Part shown: positions 1 through 6,378 of the stretch, piece by piece | Position numbering within the stretch: the first letter of the stretch is position 1 | How the letters are laid out: every line of letters begins with the position of its first letter | The notes under the pieces: generated by a model | Databases searched by the model: none | The model's input: the letters and a program-made list of their open reading frames with translations, nothing else | What the model was told of the DNA's origin: nothing | Source: Gammaproteobacteria bacterium | Lineage (GTDB): Bacteria > Pseudomonadota > Gammaproteobacteria > Pseudomonadales > Azotimanducaceae | Direction of reading: 5' to 3' | Assembly (NCBI GenBank): GCA_002726925.1 | Contig: PBTJ01000098.1 | Location: 8,650 to 17,384 of the forward strand | DNA length: 8,735 bases | Position numbers and translations under genes: made by a program

Positions 1-1824
1 TACGGATTGGTTTTGGCCGAGCGCCGACCCGTGGCCTATCACACCATCGACCCAGATTTTTGCAGAGATCTGTTGATACGCGAGGGCTTGGTGCGGGGAG
101 GGGTGCAAGATCCACCTGTATTTTTGCGCCACAACCTTGAGCTCGCCGCGCAAATACTCGACGCCGAGGCGAAAGGTCGGCGACGTGATTTGCTCATCAG
201 CGAAGATGACCTCACGGCTCAATACGACAAGCGGATTCCTCGGCATATTTGCCGAGTAAGTGATTTGCGTCACTGGTTTAAGAAACTTGGCAGTGCGCAA
301 AAAAGCGAACTTTTCTTTGATGAAAAAGCGCTGCTGCGACGCGACGATGTTGGCTTGCAAGAGAGCGATTTTCCCTCTGCCCTACAGATATCTGAGCTCG
401 AGCTGCCGCTCAAGTACAGGTTTGCGCCCGGGCAGCGCGACGACGGTATTACCGTAACGATTCCGGCAGGCGTGCTCCCGAGTGTTAACGCAGAATTGTT
501 GGAATGGTCGGTGCCCGGCATGCTGCCAGCCGTGATCGAGTTTTGGCTGCGCTCTTTGCCCAAAAACAAGCGCAAGCTATTGGCGCCGCTGCCAGAAAAG
601 TTGCCCTATCTAACCAATCGGCTGCTACAGCCTCAGTGCTATCGTCAGGGGCGGCTGCTGACCGCTCTTTCTCAGTTGCTGCGGGATCTTCACCAGATCG
701 AAGTAGCTGCAGAAGATTGGGACAAAGAGCGTCTGCCTGAGCATCTGCGTATGCGATGTGCGGTGGTTGACGAGAGGGCTAGGGAACTGGCATCTGGCAG
801 AGACCTGCAACAGATCAAGGACAAACTGGCAAACAAATTCGTACCGGCTGCGACTGATTTTACATCTTATGAGCAGGCTGATATCGCGGCGTTTCCAGAG
901 CGACTGCCCGATCACATCGTGGTGCAAATGGCTGGAGGCCCCACCGTTGGGTTTCCGGGACTGAGCTTCTGCGGAGCTGCGGCGAAAACGGGAGCAAAAG
1001 GTACAAAAGGGGAAAAGGGCGCAAAAGGATCGGTCAATCTGTCGATTTTTGTATCCGCCGCCGAGCGAGACATTGCCAATCGCCACGGCTATGCCCAACT
1101 GGCGCTAATGCAATTGGGCAAACCTGCGCAGTTTTTTCGACGCGAGCTGAGCAAAAATAAGCGGCTCGGTTTGTACTTTGCTTCGCTTGGCAATGCCGAG
1201 GTGCTCGCCGAGGAGTTGCTATTGAGCGTGGCCTGGTACTGCTACTTCGATGGGCGGGCGCTGCCGACCACGGCACAAGAATTTGCGCAGCGTATGACAG
1301 ACTGTCGAGGAGAACTGGCTGATGTGTTCGCGCTGACGCTGTTGAGTTTCGAAACGGTGCTCAAGCTGCGTTTCGAATTGGTTGGCCTGATGGATTCGCT
1401 GAGTTCTCCGGGTTTGATGCCTAGCCTTGACGATGCCAAGGCCGAACTCGATGTTCTGGTGCCGAGCAACGTATTGTCGGTGACACCGTTGCGGTTCCTT
1501 CCCAGCTTGCCATTTTATTTAGAGGGGCTGAAATACCGCCTTGAGCAACTGCGCGGACATGTGCCGAAAGATCGGCAGTTGATGCAGCGGGTTAAGCCTT
1601 TGCATCAGCGCCTTGAGGCGATCAAGATGGCGGAAATGCACGACCCGTTAGTCGATGCTGAATTACATTTTCTGCTACAGGAATTAAGGCTCAAGCTGTT
1701 CGCAGAACCGGTGGCTTTACAAAAGCGACCTCGACCAGCCTTTGTTGGTAGGCAGAGCAGAGTGTCGCTCAAACGAGTGGAGGAGAAGATGCGCCATGAA
1801 GAGCAGCGAGTTGGCCTTGTCTGA
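1..1824 (+). CDS. hrpA: ATP-dependent RNA helicase HrpA, C-terminal half (5' partial)
   Basis: This is the C-terminal ~608 residues of HrpA, a DEAH-box RNA helicase of about 1300 residues in E. coli. The reading frame is open from base 1 (TAC codon), so the gene starts upstream and the TTG at 7 is not a real start. The helicase motifs lie outside the window. What is seen is the DUF3418 tail. It contains IDPDFCRDLLIREGL, RRDLLISEDDL..YDKRIP, LELPLKYRFAPG..DDGITVTIP, WSVPGMLP and KLGLYF-like (RLGLYFASLG) blocks, and ends near LQELRLKLFAEP. In the literature HrpA is linked to RNA processing and rescue of collided ribosomes in E. coli. An unusual feature is a short Gly-X-Lys repeat (nt 991-1029) where other HrpA proteins have a plain FPALVD-type segment. 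The stop is TGA at 1822-1824. A phosphatase gene follows 51 bases later on the same strand and may or may not be cotranscribed. Assignment is from recalled family blocks; I am confident. Confidence 0.93.
   Translation, partial: YGLVLAERRPVAYHTIDPDFCRDLLIREGLVRGGVQDPPVFLRHNLELAAQILDAEAKGRRRDLLISEDDLTAQYDKRIPRHICRVSDLRHWFKKLGSAQKSELFFDEKALLRRDDVGLQESDFPSALQISELELPLKYRFAPGQRDDGITVTIPAGVLPSVNAELLEWSVPGMLPAVIEFWLRSLPKNKRKLLAPLPEKLPYLTNRLLQPQCYRQGRLLTALSQLLRDLHQIEVAAEDWDKERLPEHLRMRCAVVDERARELASGRDLQQIKDKLANKFVPAATDFTSYEQADIAAFPERLPDHIVVQMAGGPTVGFPGLSFCGAAAKTGAKGTKGEKGAKGSVNLSIFVSAAERDIANRHGYAQLALMQLGKPAQFFRRELSKNKRLGLYFASLGNAEVLAEELLLSVAWYCYFDGRALPTTAQEFAQRMTDCRGELADVFALTLLSFETVLKLRFELVGLMDSLSSPGLMPSLDDAKAELDVLVPSNVLSVTPLRFLPSLPFYLEGLKYRLEQLRGHVPKDRQLMQRVKPLHQRLEAIKMAEMHDPLVDAELHFLLQELRLKLFAEPVALQKRPRPAFVGRQSRVSLKRVEEKMRHEEQRVGLV
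991..1029 (+). repeat. 9-nt tandem repeat encoding Gly-X-Lys inside hrpA
   Basis: Four imperfect 9-base units (gga-gca-aaa, ggt-aca-aaa, ggg-gaa-aag, ggc-gca-aaa) plus a final Gly codon encode GAKGTKGEKGAKG. Synonymous third positions vary between units, so the peptide pattern is better conserved than the DNA. It sits within the HrpA DUF3418 region and keeps the frame. It adds a basic, collagen-like, probably flexible loop. Confidence 0.75.
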
Positions 1825-1875
1825 TTCCGTTCTTAGACTTAGCCTTGCAGCCGCACGCCGGGCATATCACTGATT

Positions 1876-3006
1876 ATGGAAACGCTCTACATCTTGGCCG
1901 ATGACTCAGGCTCTGGCGGCTTGGCCAGCCAAATGCGGCGGGCGGGATTTCGCTGCGAGGTCGTAGAAACTGCCCAACAGATTCCCGTCAACGCTGCACG
2001 CCGCGGTGCAGTTTCGGTGCTTTGTGGAGCGCTCGGCGACTTGTTGGAATGCCATCACCCATACCTAGTGCCCGTCTACTACTGTGACGGCGAGTTGAGC
2101 GTCGATGCGATGTTGCAGGCTCTTGGCAATGGCGCAGCGGATTGTTGGTCTGCAAAGATGTCAGGTGCCGAATTACAGGAACGCAGTGCGGGGCTCTTGA
2201 GCCGACTGGAGCGCAATTTAAGGTCCCCTCAGGGCGCGGCAGGCGATAGCCAGGTGGCCGTGCGCCTTTCAACGCTTGAGCAGGAGTTGCAAGAGGATCA
2301 AAGGGCAGGGCAGCGCATTCAGCTAGGCATGCTGCCAAAACAGCACAAGCTCATGGACGGCTACCGATTCTCTCGCTGGGTGCAGCCCTCGCTGATATTG
2401 AGCGGTGACTTTATCGACTATTTTCCTCTGCAGGATCGCTATCTGGCTTGTTTTCTCGCGGATGTTGCTGGTCATGGGGCATCTTCTGCGCTGCTAACCG
2501 TGATGTTGAAAAATATTTCCTGGCGACTGCAGCAAAAGTTCGGTCTGCCACGCTTAAGCTCGCCGGGCGATATGCTCGGCTGGATCAACGAAACGTTAAT
2601 CGGGCAGGGCATCGAGAAGCATGTAGCGATGTTTCTAGGCATCATCGATAAGCAAAACAGCACCCTGCACTACAGCATGGCGGCCCAGTACCCGCCTGCA
2701 CTGCTATCCGCGCCGAGTGGCGAAACCCAGCTGTTGCGGCAGCAGGCTAAACCCCTGGGATTATTCCCAGACGCCGCGTATGTATCGAACCAAGTACCAT
2801 TTTCTGAGGGCAGCACGCTGCTGGTTTTTTCTGACGGAGTGATGGACTGTTTACCGCCAGATCAATTTGCCGACAAAGAGGCGGCACTGGTGTCACTATC
2901 GCAGGCCTTGCCAGACCCGCTGAAGTTATGGAGTCGACTTTGCGAGTCGTTAAAAAATCTCGATGACGTGAGTTTGCTTGCTGTACAGAGAGAAAGATCG
3001 GCGTAA
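1876..3006 (+). CDS. RssB-like protein: degenerate receiver fused to PP2C/SpoIIE-type Ser/Thr phosphatase
   Basis: A 376-residue cytosolic protein predicted to dephosphorylate a STAS-domain antagonist, very likely the product of the next gene. Residues 1-115 have receiver-fold spacing, with the acidic pair D9-D10 and a plausible conserved Lys (K94). The phospho-acceptor Asp is missing: the segment at 46-55 reads VSVLCGALGD, with Cys50 near the expected position. Residues ~128-150 form a helical linker ending IQLGMLP, typical of PP2C switches. The phosphatase domain has SGDFIDYF (D178, D181), DVAGHG (D196-G201), AKPLGLF, LVFSDGVMD (D320) and LDDVSLLAV (D363/D364). The metal-binding acids are therefore present and an active enzyme is expected, unlike E. 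coli RssB, whose C-terminal domain is a pseudophosphatase. PSL.LSGDF.DYF and KH..MF.G.ID strongly recall Pseudomonas RssB, which is followed by rssC as here. The ATG at 1876 is the first usable start after in-frame stops; no strong ribosome binding site is seen. Whether it acts on sigma-S or another sigma factor cannot be told from the sequence. Confidence 0.9.
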   Translation: METLYILADDSGSGGLASQMRRAGFRCEVVETAQQIPVNAARRGAVSVLCGALGDLLECHHPYLVPVYYCDGELSVDAMLQALGNGAADCWSAKMSGAELQERSAGLLSRLERNLRSPQGAAGDSQVAVRLSTLEQELQEDQRAGQRIQLGMLPKQHKLMDGYRFSRWVQPSLILSGDFIDYFPLQDRYLACFLADVAGHGASSALLTVMLKNISWRLQQKFGLPRLSSPGDMLGWINETLIGQGIEKHVAMFLGIIDKQNSTLHYSMAAQYPPALLSAPSGETQLLRQQAKPLGLFPDAAYVSNQVPFSEGSTLLVFSDGVMDCLPPDQFADKEAALVSLSQALPDPLKLWSRLCESLKNLDDVSLLAVQRERSA

Positions 3007-3032
3007 CATCCGCGCCATAGTCGAGTCCAGTC

Positions 3033-3041
3033 AGGGAGAGG
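3033..3041 (+). promoter_or_regulatory. Ribosome binding site supporting a TTG start
   Basis: AGGGAGAGG ends 4 bases before TTG at 3046, with the GGAG-like core about 5-8 bases away. No ATG or GTG lies in frame between the preceding stop (TAA 3004-3006) and the STAS core, so this purine run decides the start of the STAS gene. Confidence 0.65.
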
Positions 3042-3045
3042 GCTG

Positions 3046-3585
3046 TTGCAGGGCAGTATTTGTGCAGGAGACTTTCTGGGTACCCATGTACTTCGCTTTC
3101 ACGGCGATGTGCGCGTTAATCAGTGTGCGTCGCTGGATGCCTACTGCGATCGCATGCTGCGAGACCCATCTTTTCATGCGGTGGTGGTCGATCTGCAATC
3201 GACCGAAAACCTCGACAGCACAACATTGGGCTGCCTAGCCCGACTATCGATACGGGTCAAGAAACTTAATAAACGCGTCCCGACTCTGATTTGCGACTCA
3301 GACAATTTGCAGCGAGTGCTCTCAAGCATGGGTTTTCAAGATGTCTTCATGATGGTGGATCGGGCCGCTTACGATGCTTTGTCACTGCCGGCTCTGCCTG
3401 ACGGGATCGAATTGCCGGCAGGAACAGACCTCGCCATGGAGAGTACGCGGGCGCGCGTTATTGCCGCGCACAAACAGCTCATGGCCATGAACGAGCACAA
3501 CGCAGAGGCCTTCAAAGACTTGGTGGCAGCGTTGGAACAAGAAGACTGTGCACAGCCGATATGCGAAAAGGCCGACGCGTCCTAG
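3046..3585 (+). CDS. STAS-domain anti-sigma factor antagonist (RssC-like)
   Basis: A 179-residue protein with an N-terminal STAS domain (about residues 8-105). The signature VVVDLQSTENLDSTTLG contains S58 in the DST position, normally the site phosphorylated by an anti-sigma kinase and cleared by a PP2C phosphatase. That fits the phosphatase encoded 39 bases upstream, so the two genes probably form one operon and a partner-switching pair. The C-terminal extension (about 105-179) is helical and charged, with the block AAHKQLMAMNEHNAEAFKDLV. I recall similar tails in pseudomonad RssC-type antagonists but cannot assign a function to it. The start is TTG with a good ribosome binding site; the stop TAG at 3583-3585 overlaps the stop of the convergent TerB-like gene. 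No matching anti-sigma kinase is in the window. The antagonist role is family knowledge; the pairing is inference. Confidence 0.88.
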   Translation: MQGSICAGDFLGTHVLRFHGDVRVNQCASLDAYCDRMLRDPSFHAVVVDLQSTENLDSTTLGCLARLSIRVKKLNKRVPTLICDSDNLQRVLSSMGFQDVFMMVDRAAYDALSLPALPDGIELPAGTDLAMESTRARVIAAHKQLMAMNEHNAEAFKDLVAALEQEDCAQPICEKADAS

Positions 3586-4031
3586 GCGTCGTCCGACATC
3601 GACTTTGCCTTCAGTTTGGCCTCTATAAAACGGCTATGGCTGAGATAGAGCAAATCCGCTGCTTGGCGAATTGTATGCTCTTCAAATTTATCAATACGAT
3701 CATCGGCAAGCGCCAACTGCCAGAGCGCGCAGATCACGTCAAAACGTTCAGCCTCGTCGAGTTGTTCGCGCAAATAACTGGTGTAGGGGTGCAGGCCTAC
3801 AGCGGTCTCCAATCGGGCTTTCGCATCAGCGATTAACGCCGATACCTTGTCAGAGTCAATGCTATACAGGTCGACCAAAAGGCGTTGAATTGCTGCGAGT
3901 TCCGCATCGTCGACATGGTGATCAGACCAACACACCTCCAACATTAGGGAGGCCGCAGCCAGATCGGTTTCAATCACATTTTCATCTTCTGTCTGTTCGG
4001 GAGAGAACAAAGATCGCAGTTTAGCCAGCAT
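3582..4031 (-). CDS. TerB-like (DjlA N-terminal-type) helical protein
   Basis: A 149-residue, probably all-helical cytosolic protein of the TerB/TerB-like superfamily. It has two related helix pairs with acidic metal-binding-like loops: CWSDHHVDDAELAAIQRLL (D37, D41, D42, E44) and ALADDRIDKFEEHTIRQAADLLYLS (D110, D111, D114, E117, E118). These match the family pattern ADGxhxxxE repeated in each half. TerB domains occur in tellurite-resistance and stress-related proteins, but single-domain chromosomal copies have no settled function, and no other ter gene is present. The ATG is preceded by GGGAG nine bases upstream (complement of 4041-4045), within the end of dusA. The coding region overlaps dusA by 11 bases, so the two are almost certainly cotranscribed and may be translationally coupled. 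Its last three bases overlap the convergent STAS gene. Confidence 0.85.
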   Translation of the reverse strand: MLAKLRSLFSPEQTEDENVIETDLAAASLMLEVCWSDHHVDDAELAAIQRLLVDLYSIDSDKVSALIADAKARLETAVGLHPYTSYLREQLDEAERFDVICALWQLALADDRIDKFEEHTIRQAADLLYLSHSRFIEAKLKAKSMSDDA

Positions 4032-5127
4032 TGTGTCGAACTCCCGGTTGATCTTTTAGCGGCTCCAGCGCACTCAACGCTTCGTGCACGAGGTTTAGGT
4101 CATTGGCTTTAAGGCGCTTCGCATCGCTAAGAATCTGTCGAAAGCGCCGCGCGCCGGGTCTGCCATTGAAGCAGTGAAGCAAGTGTTTCGTTAGCACGTT
4201 AAGTTTGACCCCGGCGTCGAGTTGGGTGGCCATGTAGTCCACATAACGATGGAAGACTTGGTGTTCGTCCAACTGGAAATTACTGTCGTACAGATGTTGT
4301 TCTAACTGGCTCAAAAAACGCGGCTGATGGTAGGCTGCACGTCCAATCATGACACCATCTGCCCAAGCCAGCGGGGCCGTAGCTCCGGTTATGTCAGTGA
4401 TACCCCCGTTCAAAATCAGTTCGAGTTGCGGATGACGCAGCTTGATGGCTTCGCCCTTCGCTGGAGTGAGTGGCGGGATATCGCGGTTTTGTGCGGGCGA
4501 TAGTCCGCCCAGCACGGCGATCCTAGCATGCAGGTAAAGTCGCGAGCATCCGGCATCGACCAGGGTATCTACGAAGCGCATGAGGAAGGCCAAATTGTCG
4601 TCGGTGTTGGCAGAGCCTTTCACAACGATGCCCGTGCGCGACTTAACGGTCACTGGGATCGAGCAAGCAGTCTGCATGGACTTGACGCACGCGGCGACGA
4701 GTTCGGGTTCGCGCATGAGGCAAGCGCCGAACGTGCCTTTTTGCACTCGATCAGACGGGCACCCGACATTAATATTGACCTCGTCGTAGCCGAACTCCTC
4801 CGCCATCGCAGCGCACTCCGCCATCGCGACAGGGTCATTGCCGCCAAGCTGTAGCGCAACCGGGTGCTCGCACTCGTTGAATTCCAGTAAATGCAGTTGC
4901 TTGCCGTGCAGCAGAGCGCCAGTGGTCACCATTTCAGTAAACAGCAGCGACGAGGGCGCGTATTGGCGCAGTAAGAAGCGGCAGTGTTTGTCTGTCCAGG
5001 CCATCATGGGAGCCGTGGCTAGAATTTTAGCTTGGTGTAACACGGTGCTCAGACAATAGGTGCGTTTTGCATATGGCGAGTTTAGCGGTTCATGAGGGTA
5101 ACGGCAGCCTCGTGTGGGCTGTTGCAC
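4021..5127 (-). CDS. dusA: tRNA-dihydrouridine(20/20a) synthase DusA
   Basis: An FMN-dependent enzyme that reduces uridine to dihydrouridine in the tRNA D-loop using NADPH; DusA acts at positions 20 and 20a. Motifs, numbered from a GTG start at 5127: APMMAWTDKHCR (39-50), FTEMVTTGA, HPVALQLGGNDP, NVGCPSDRVQKG with the general-acid Cys C123, PVTVKSRTG with K162, HAR at 200-202, GLSPAQNRDIPPL, ILNGGI and GVMIGRAAY (flavin phosphate binding), and NGRPGARRFRQ near the C-terminus. Two usually strict spots differ: HARKAWL reads HARIAVL, and VKxRIGID reads VKSRTGIVV. The start is uncertain. GTG at 5127 gives a 38-residue lead before the conserved core with no ribosome binding site; GTG at 5043 would give a short start just before it, also without a clear site. 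The TerB-like gene follows with an 11-base overlap; lpxC is divergent. Identity is very sure, start is not. Confidence 0.96.
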   Translation of the reverse strand: MQQPTRGCRYPHEPLNSPYAKRTYCLSTVLHQAKILATAPMMAWTDKHCRFLLRQYAPSSLLFTEMVTTGALLHGKQLHLLEFNECEHPVALQLGGNDPVAMAECAAMAEEFGYDEVNINVGCPSDRVQKGTFGACLMREPELVAACVKSMQTACSIPVTVKSRTGIVVKGSANTDDNLAFLMRFVDTLVDAGCSRLYLHARIAVLGGLSPAQNRDIPPLTPAKGEAIKLRHPQLELILNGGITDITGATAPLAWADGVMIGRAAYHQPRFLSQLEQHLYDSNFQLDEHQVFHRYVDYMATQLDAGVKLNVLTKHLLHCFNGRPGARRFRQILSDAKRLKANDLNLVHEALSALEPLKDQPGVRHNAG

Positions 5128-5184
5128 GGATGGTTATACGTTTGTTTCAGGCCGCGATTATCCGCCGTTCGCCTTCGCAGATCC

Positions 5185-5212
5185 TTGAAACATTTTGTTT
5201 CATTTTTATACA
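5185..5212 (+). promoter_or_regulatory. Sigma-70-like promoter candidate upstream of lpxC
   Basis: TTGAAA (5185-5190), a 16-base spacer and TATACA (5207-5212). The -35 box matches consensus at five of six positions and the -10 box at four of six. The start point would be near 5219, leaving about 180 bases of leader before lpxC. The -35 box and spacer are covered by the inverted repeat at 5186-5202, which would suit repression. Confidence 0.4.
5186..5202. promoter_or_regulatory. Perfect 7-bp inverted repeat, operator candidate
   Basis: TGAAACA-TTT-TGTTTCA is a perfect dyad of 7 bp arms around 3 bases. It lies in the divergent dusA-lpxC region over the -35 element of the upstream lpxC promoter candidate. 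Size and symmetry fit a dimeric repressor such as a TetR-family protein. The GAAAC...GTTTC arms resemble the PsrA box reported in Pseudomonas, but the spacer here (5 bases between those arms) is longer than I recall for it. Confidence 0.45.
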
Positions 5213-5235
5213 GTTTTATCTCCACTATTCCTTCA

Positions 5236-5264
5236 TTTTTATGGCGCGCCTGTGTAATATTCAA
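5236..5264 (-). promoter_or_regulatory. Weak sigma-70-like promoter candidate for dusA-terB
   Basis: Read on the minus strand: TTGAAT (5264-5259), a 17-base spacer, then TAAAAA (5241-5236). Each hexamer matches consensus at four of six bases. Transcription would start near 5228, giving about 100 bases of leader before the GTG at 5127. The region is AT-rich, so chance matches are likely. Confidence 0.3.
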
Positions 5265-5338
5265 TGAACGTGCGCTGAAGATCAGGTCGAATCAAGATTA
5301 AAGCCTGAGAAAAAAGAGCCGAGATCCCGGACGTTGGG

Positions 5339-5367
5339 GGAACTTTCGCGCACGAAACATTCCTAAA
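5339..5367 (+). promoter_or_regulatory. lpxC: Sigma-E/AlgU-like promoter candidate for lpxC
   Basis: GGAACTT (5339-5345) is an exact match to the extracytoplasmic sigma-E -35 motif. After 15 bases comes TCCTAAA (5361-5367), fitting the loose TCnnA -10 pattern. Transcription would begin near 5373-5375, about 24 bases before the lpxC ATG, which is a normal distance. In E. coli several lipid A and outer-membrane genes belong to the sigma-E regulon, so the location is biologically sensible. The -10 fit is only moderate. Confidence 0.45.
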
Positions 5368-5397
5368 ACCTAAAAGTAGAATCACCGCGAGCACTGA

Positions 5398-6378
5398 ATG
5401 AAAGAAGTATTGGATGACTCCTTGGGAAATAGCAACGTGCTAAGCCACCGATCCTTGAATCAACGAACCATTCGCGAAGTCGTCTATGGTATCGGTATAG
5501 GTGTTCACTCCGGCGAAAAGGTCCGCATCACGTTACGCCCAGCCCTTGTTAATTCAGGGATTCAGTTTATTCGTACAGACATCAAAGGTTCTGTCGCCAT
5601 TCCAGCCAAGGCCGAAAACGTTGCTGACACTACGCTCGCGACGAGCATCGCTCATGGCAGCATCAGCGTAGCGACGGTAGAGCATCTGATGTCAGCCCTC
5701 TGGGGTCTAGGGATCGATAACTTGCTCGTTGAACTGTCCGCAGAAGAAGTACCAATCATGGACGGCAGCGCCGCACCGTTTATCGACATGATCGAAAGCG
5801 CTGGTGTGGTCGAGCAGTTGCAAGCGCGAAAATTTATTCGTATCACCCGAAAAATCGAGGTGAATCAGGAAGGCGCTGTGGCCTCGTTAGCGCCCTATAA
5901 CGGATTTAAAGCCGGCTACACTTTTGTGGCTAACCATGAGATCTATGACCAGTACCCCAAGTACGTTGAGGTGGACTTCGCTAACACTTCCTACATAGAA
6001 CAAGTCAGCGGCGCTCGGTCTTTCGGCTTAGAAAAAGAACTAGCCTACGCCCATTCCATTCACAAGTGCCTTGGTTCCAGTCTCGATAATGCCGTTGGAT
6101 TGTCTGAAGAGGGCGTGCTGAATGAAGAAGGTTTGCGGTACAACGACGAATTTGTGAAGCACAAAATCCTCGATGCGATCGGTGATCTGTATCTGCTGGG
6201 TAAGCCGATCTTGGGCGCATTCAGCGGCTATAAGTCTGGCCACGCCCTAAACAACAAGCTGGCACGTGCCGTTCTGCGTTGTGACGATGCTTGGGAAATT
6301 GTCACGCTCAAGGCCGACATCAGTAGCGGTACCGGCATGCCTATCCTCCACGGACAGGTAAAATCCTCGCAGGCCTAG
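5398..6378 (+). CDS. lpxC: UDP-3-O-acyl-N-acetylglucosamine deacetylase LpxC
   Basis: A zinc enzyme that removes the acetyl group from UDP-3-O-acyl-GlcNAc, the committed step of lipid A synthesis in the cytosol. The protein is 326 residues, against 305 in E. coli. Key residues are all present: E95-H96 (VEHLMSALWGLGIDN), PIMDGSAAPF, H255 and D259 (FVKHKILDAIGD), D263, and H282 (YKSGHALNNKL). Each sits exactly 17 positions after its E. coli counterpart (E78, H79, H238, D242, D246, H265), so the core has no net insertion and the extra length is an N-terminal lead of about 17-20 residues. A TTG at 5455 would remove that lead, but neither start has a strong ribosome binding site. The C-terminus (VKSSQA) lacks the LAxxxxxAVLA tail that makes E. 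coli LpxC an FtsH substrate, so turnover is probably controlled otherwise. The hydrophobic-tunnel region differs from usual copies (see findings). lpxC is commonly found beside ftsZ in gammaproteobacteria; here its neighbours are dusA and nqrA. Confidence 0.96.
   Translation: MKEVLDDSLGNSNVLSHRSLNQRTIREVVYGIGIGVHSGEKVRITLRPALVNSGIQFIRTDIKGSVAIPAKAENVADTTLATSIAHGSISVATVEHLMSALWGLGIDNLLVELSAEEVPIMDGSAAPFIDMIESAGVVEQLQARKFIRITRKIEVNQEGAVASLAPYNGFKAGYTFVANHEIYDQYPKYVEVDFANTSYIEQVSGARSFGLEKELAYAHSIHKCLGSSLDNAVGLSEEGVLNEEGLRYNDEFVKHKILDAIGDLYLLGKPILGAFSGYKSGHALNNKLARAVLRCDDAWEIVTLKADISSGTGMPILHGQVKSSQA

Noticed and set aside
625..1098. 157-codon minus-strand reading frame inside hrpA
   Set aside because: Lies wholly inside the well-supported hrpA frame on the opposite strand; composition is that of a shadow frame.
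3582..4031. Calling the TerB-like gene a tellurite resistance determinant
   Set aside because: No terC, terD or other ter genes are nearby, and TerB-like domains occur in many unrelated contexts.
5186..5202. Naming the palindrome a PsrA box
   Set aside because: Arms are similar but the spacer is longer than the reported 2-4 bases, and no psrA gene is in view.
5082..5264. 60-codon minus-strand reading frame starting MNITQARHK in the dusA-lpxC region
   Set aside because: It overlaps the dusA 5' end in another frame, has no family resemblance and no clear ribosome binding site, and crosses the promoter elements.
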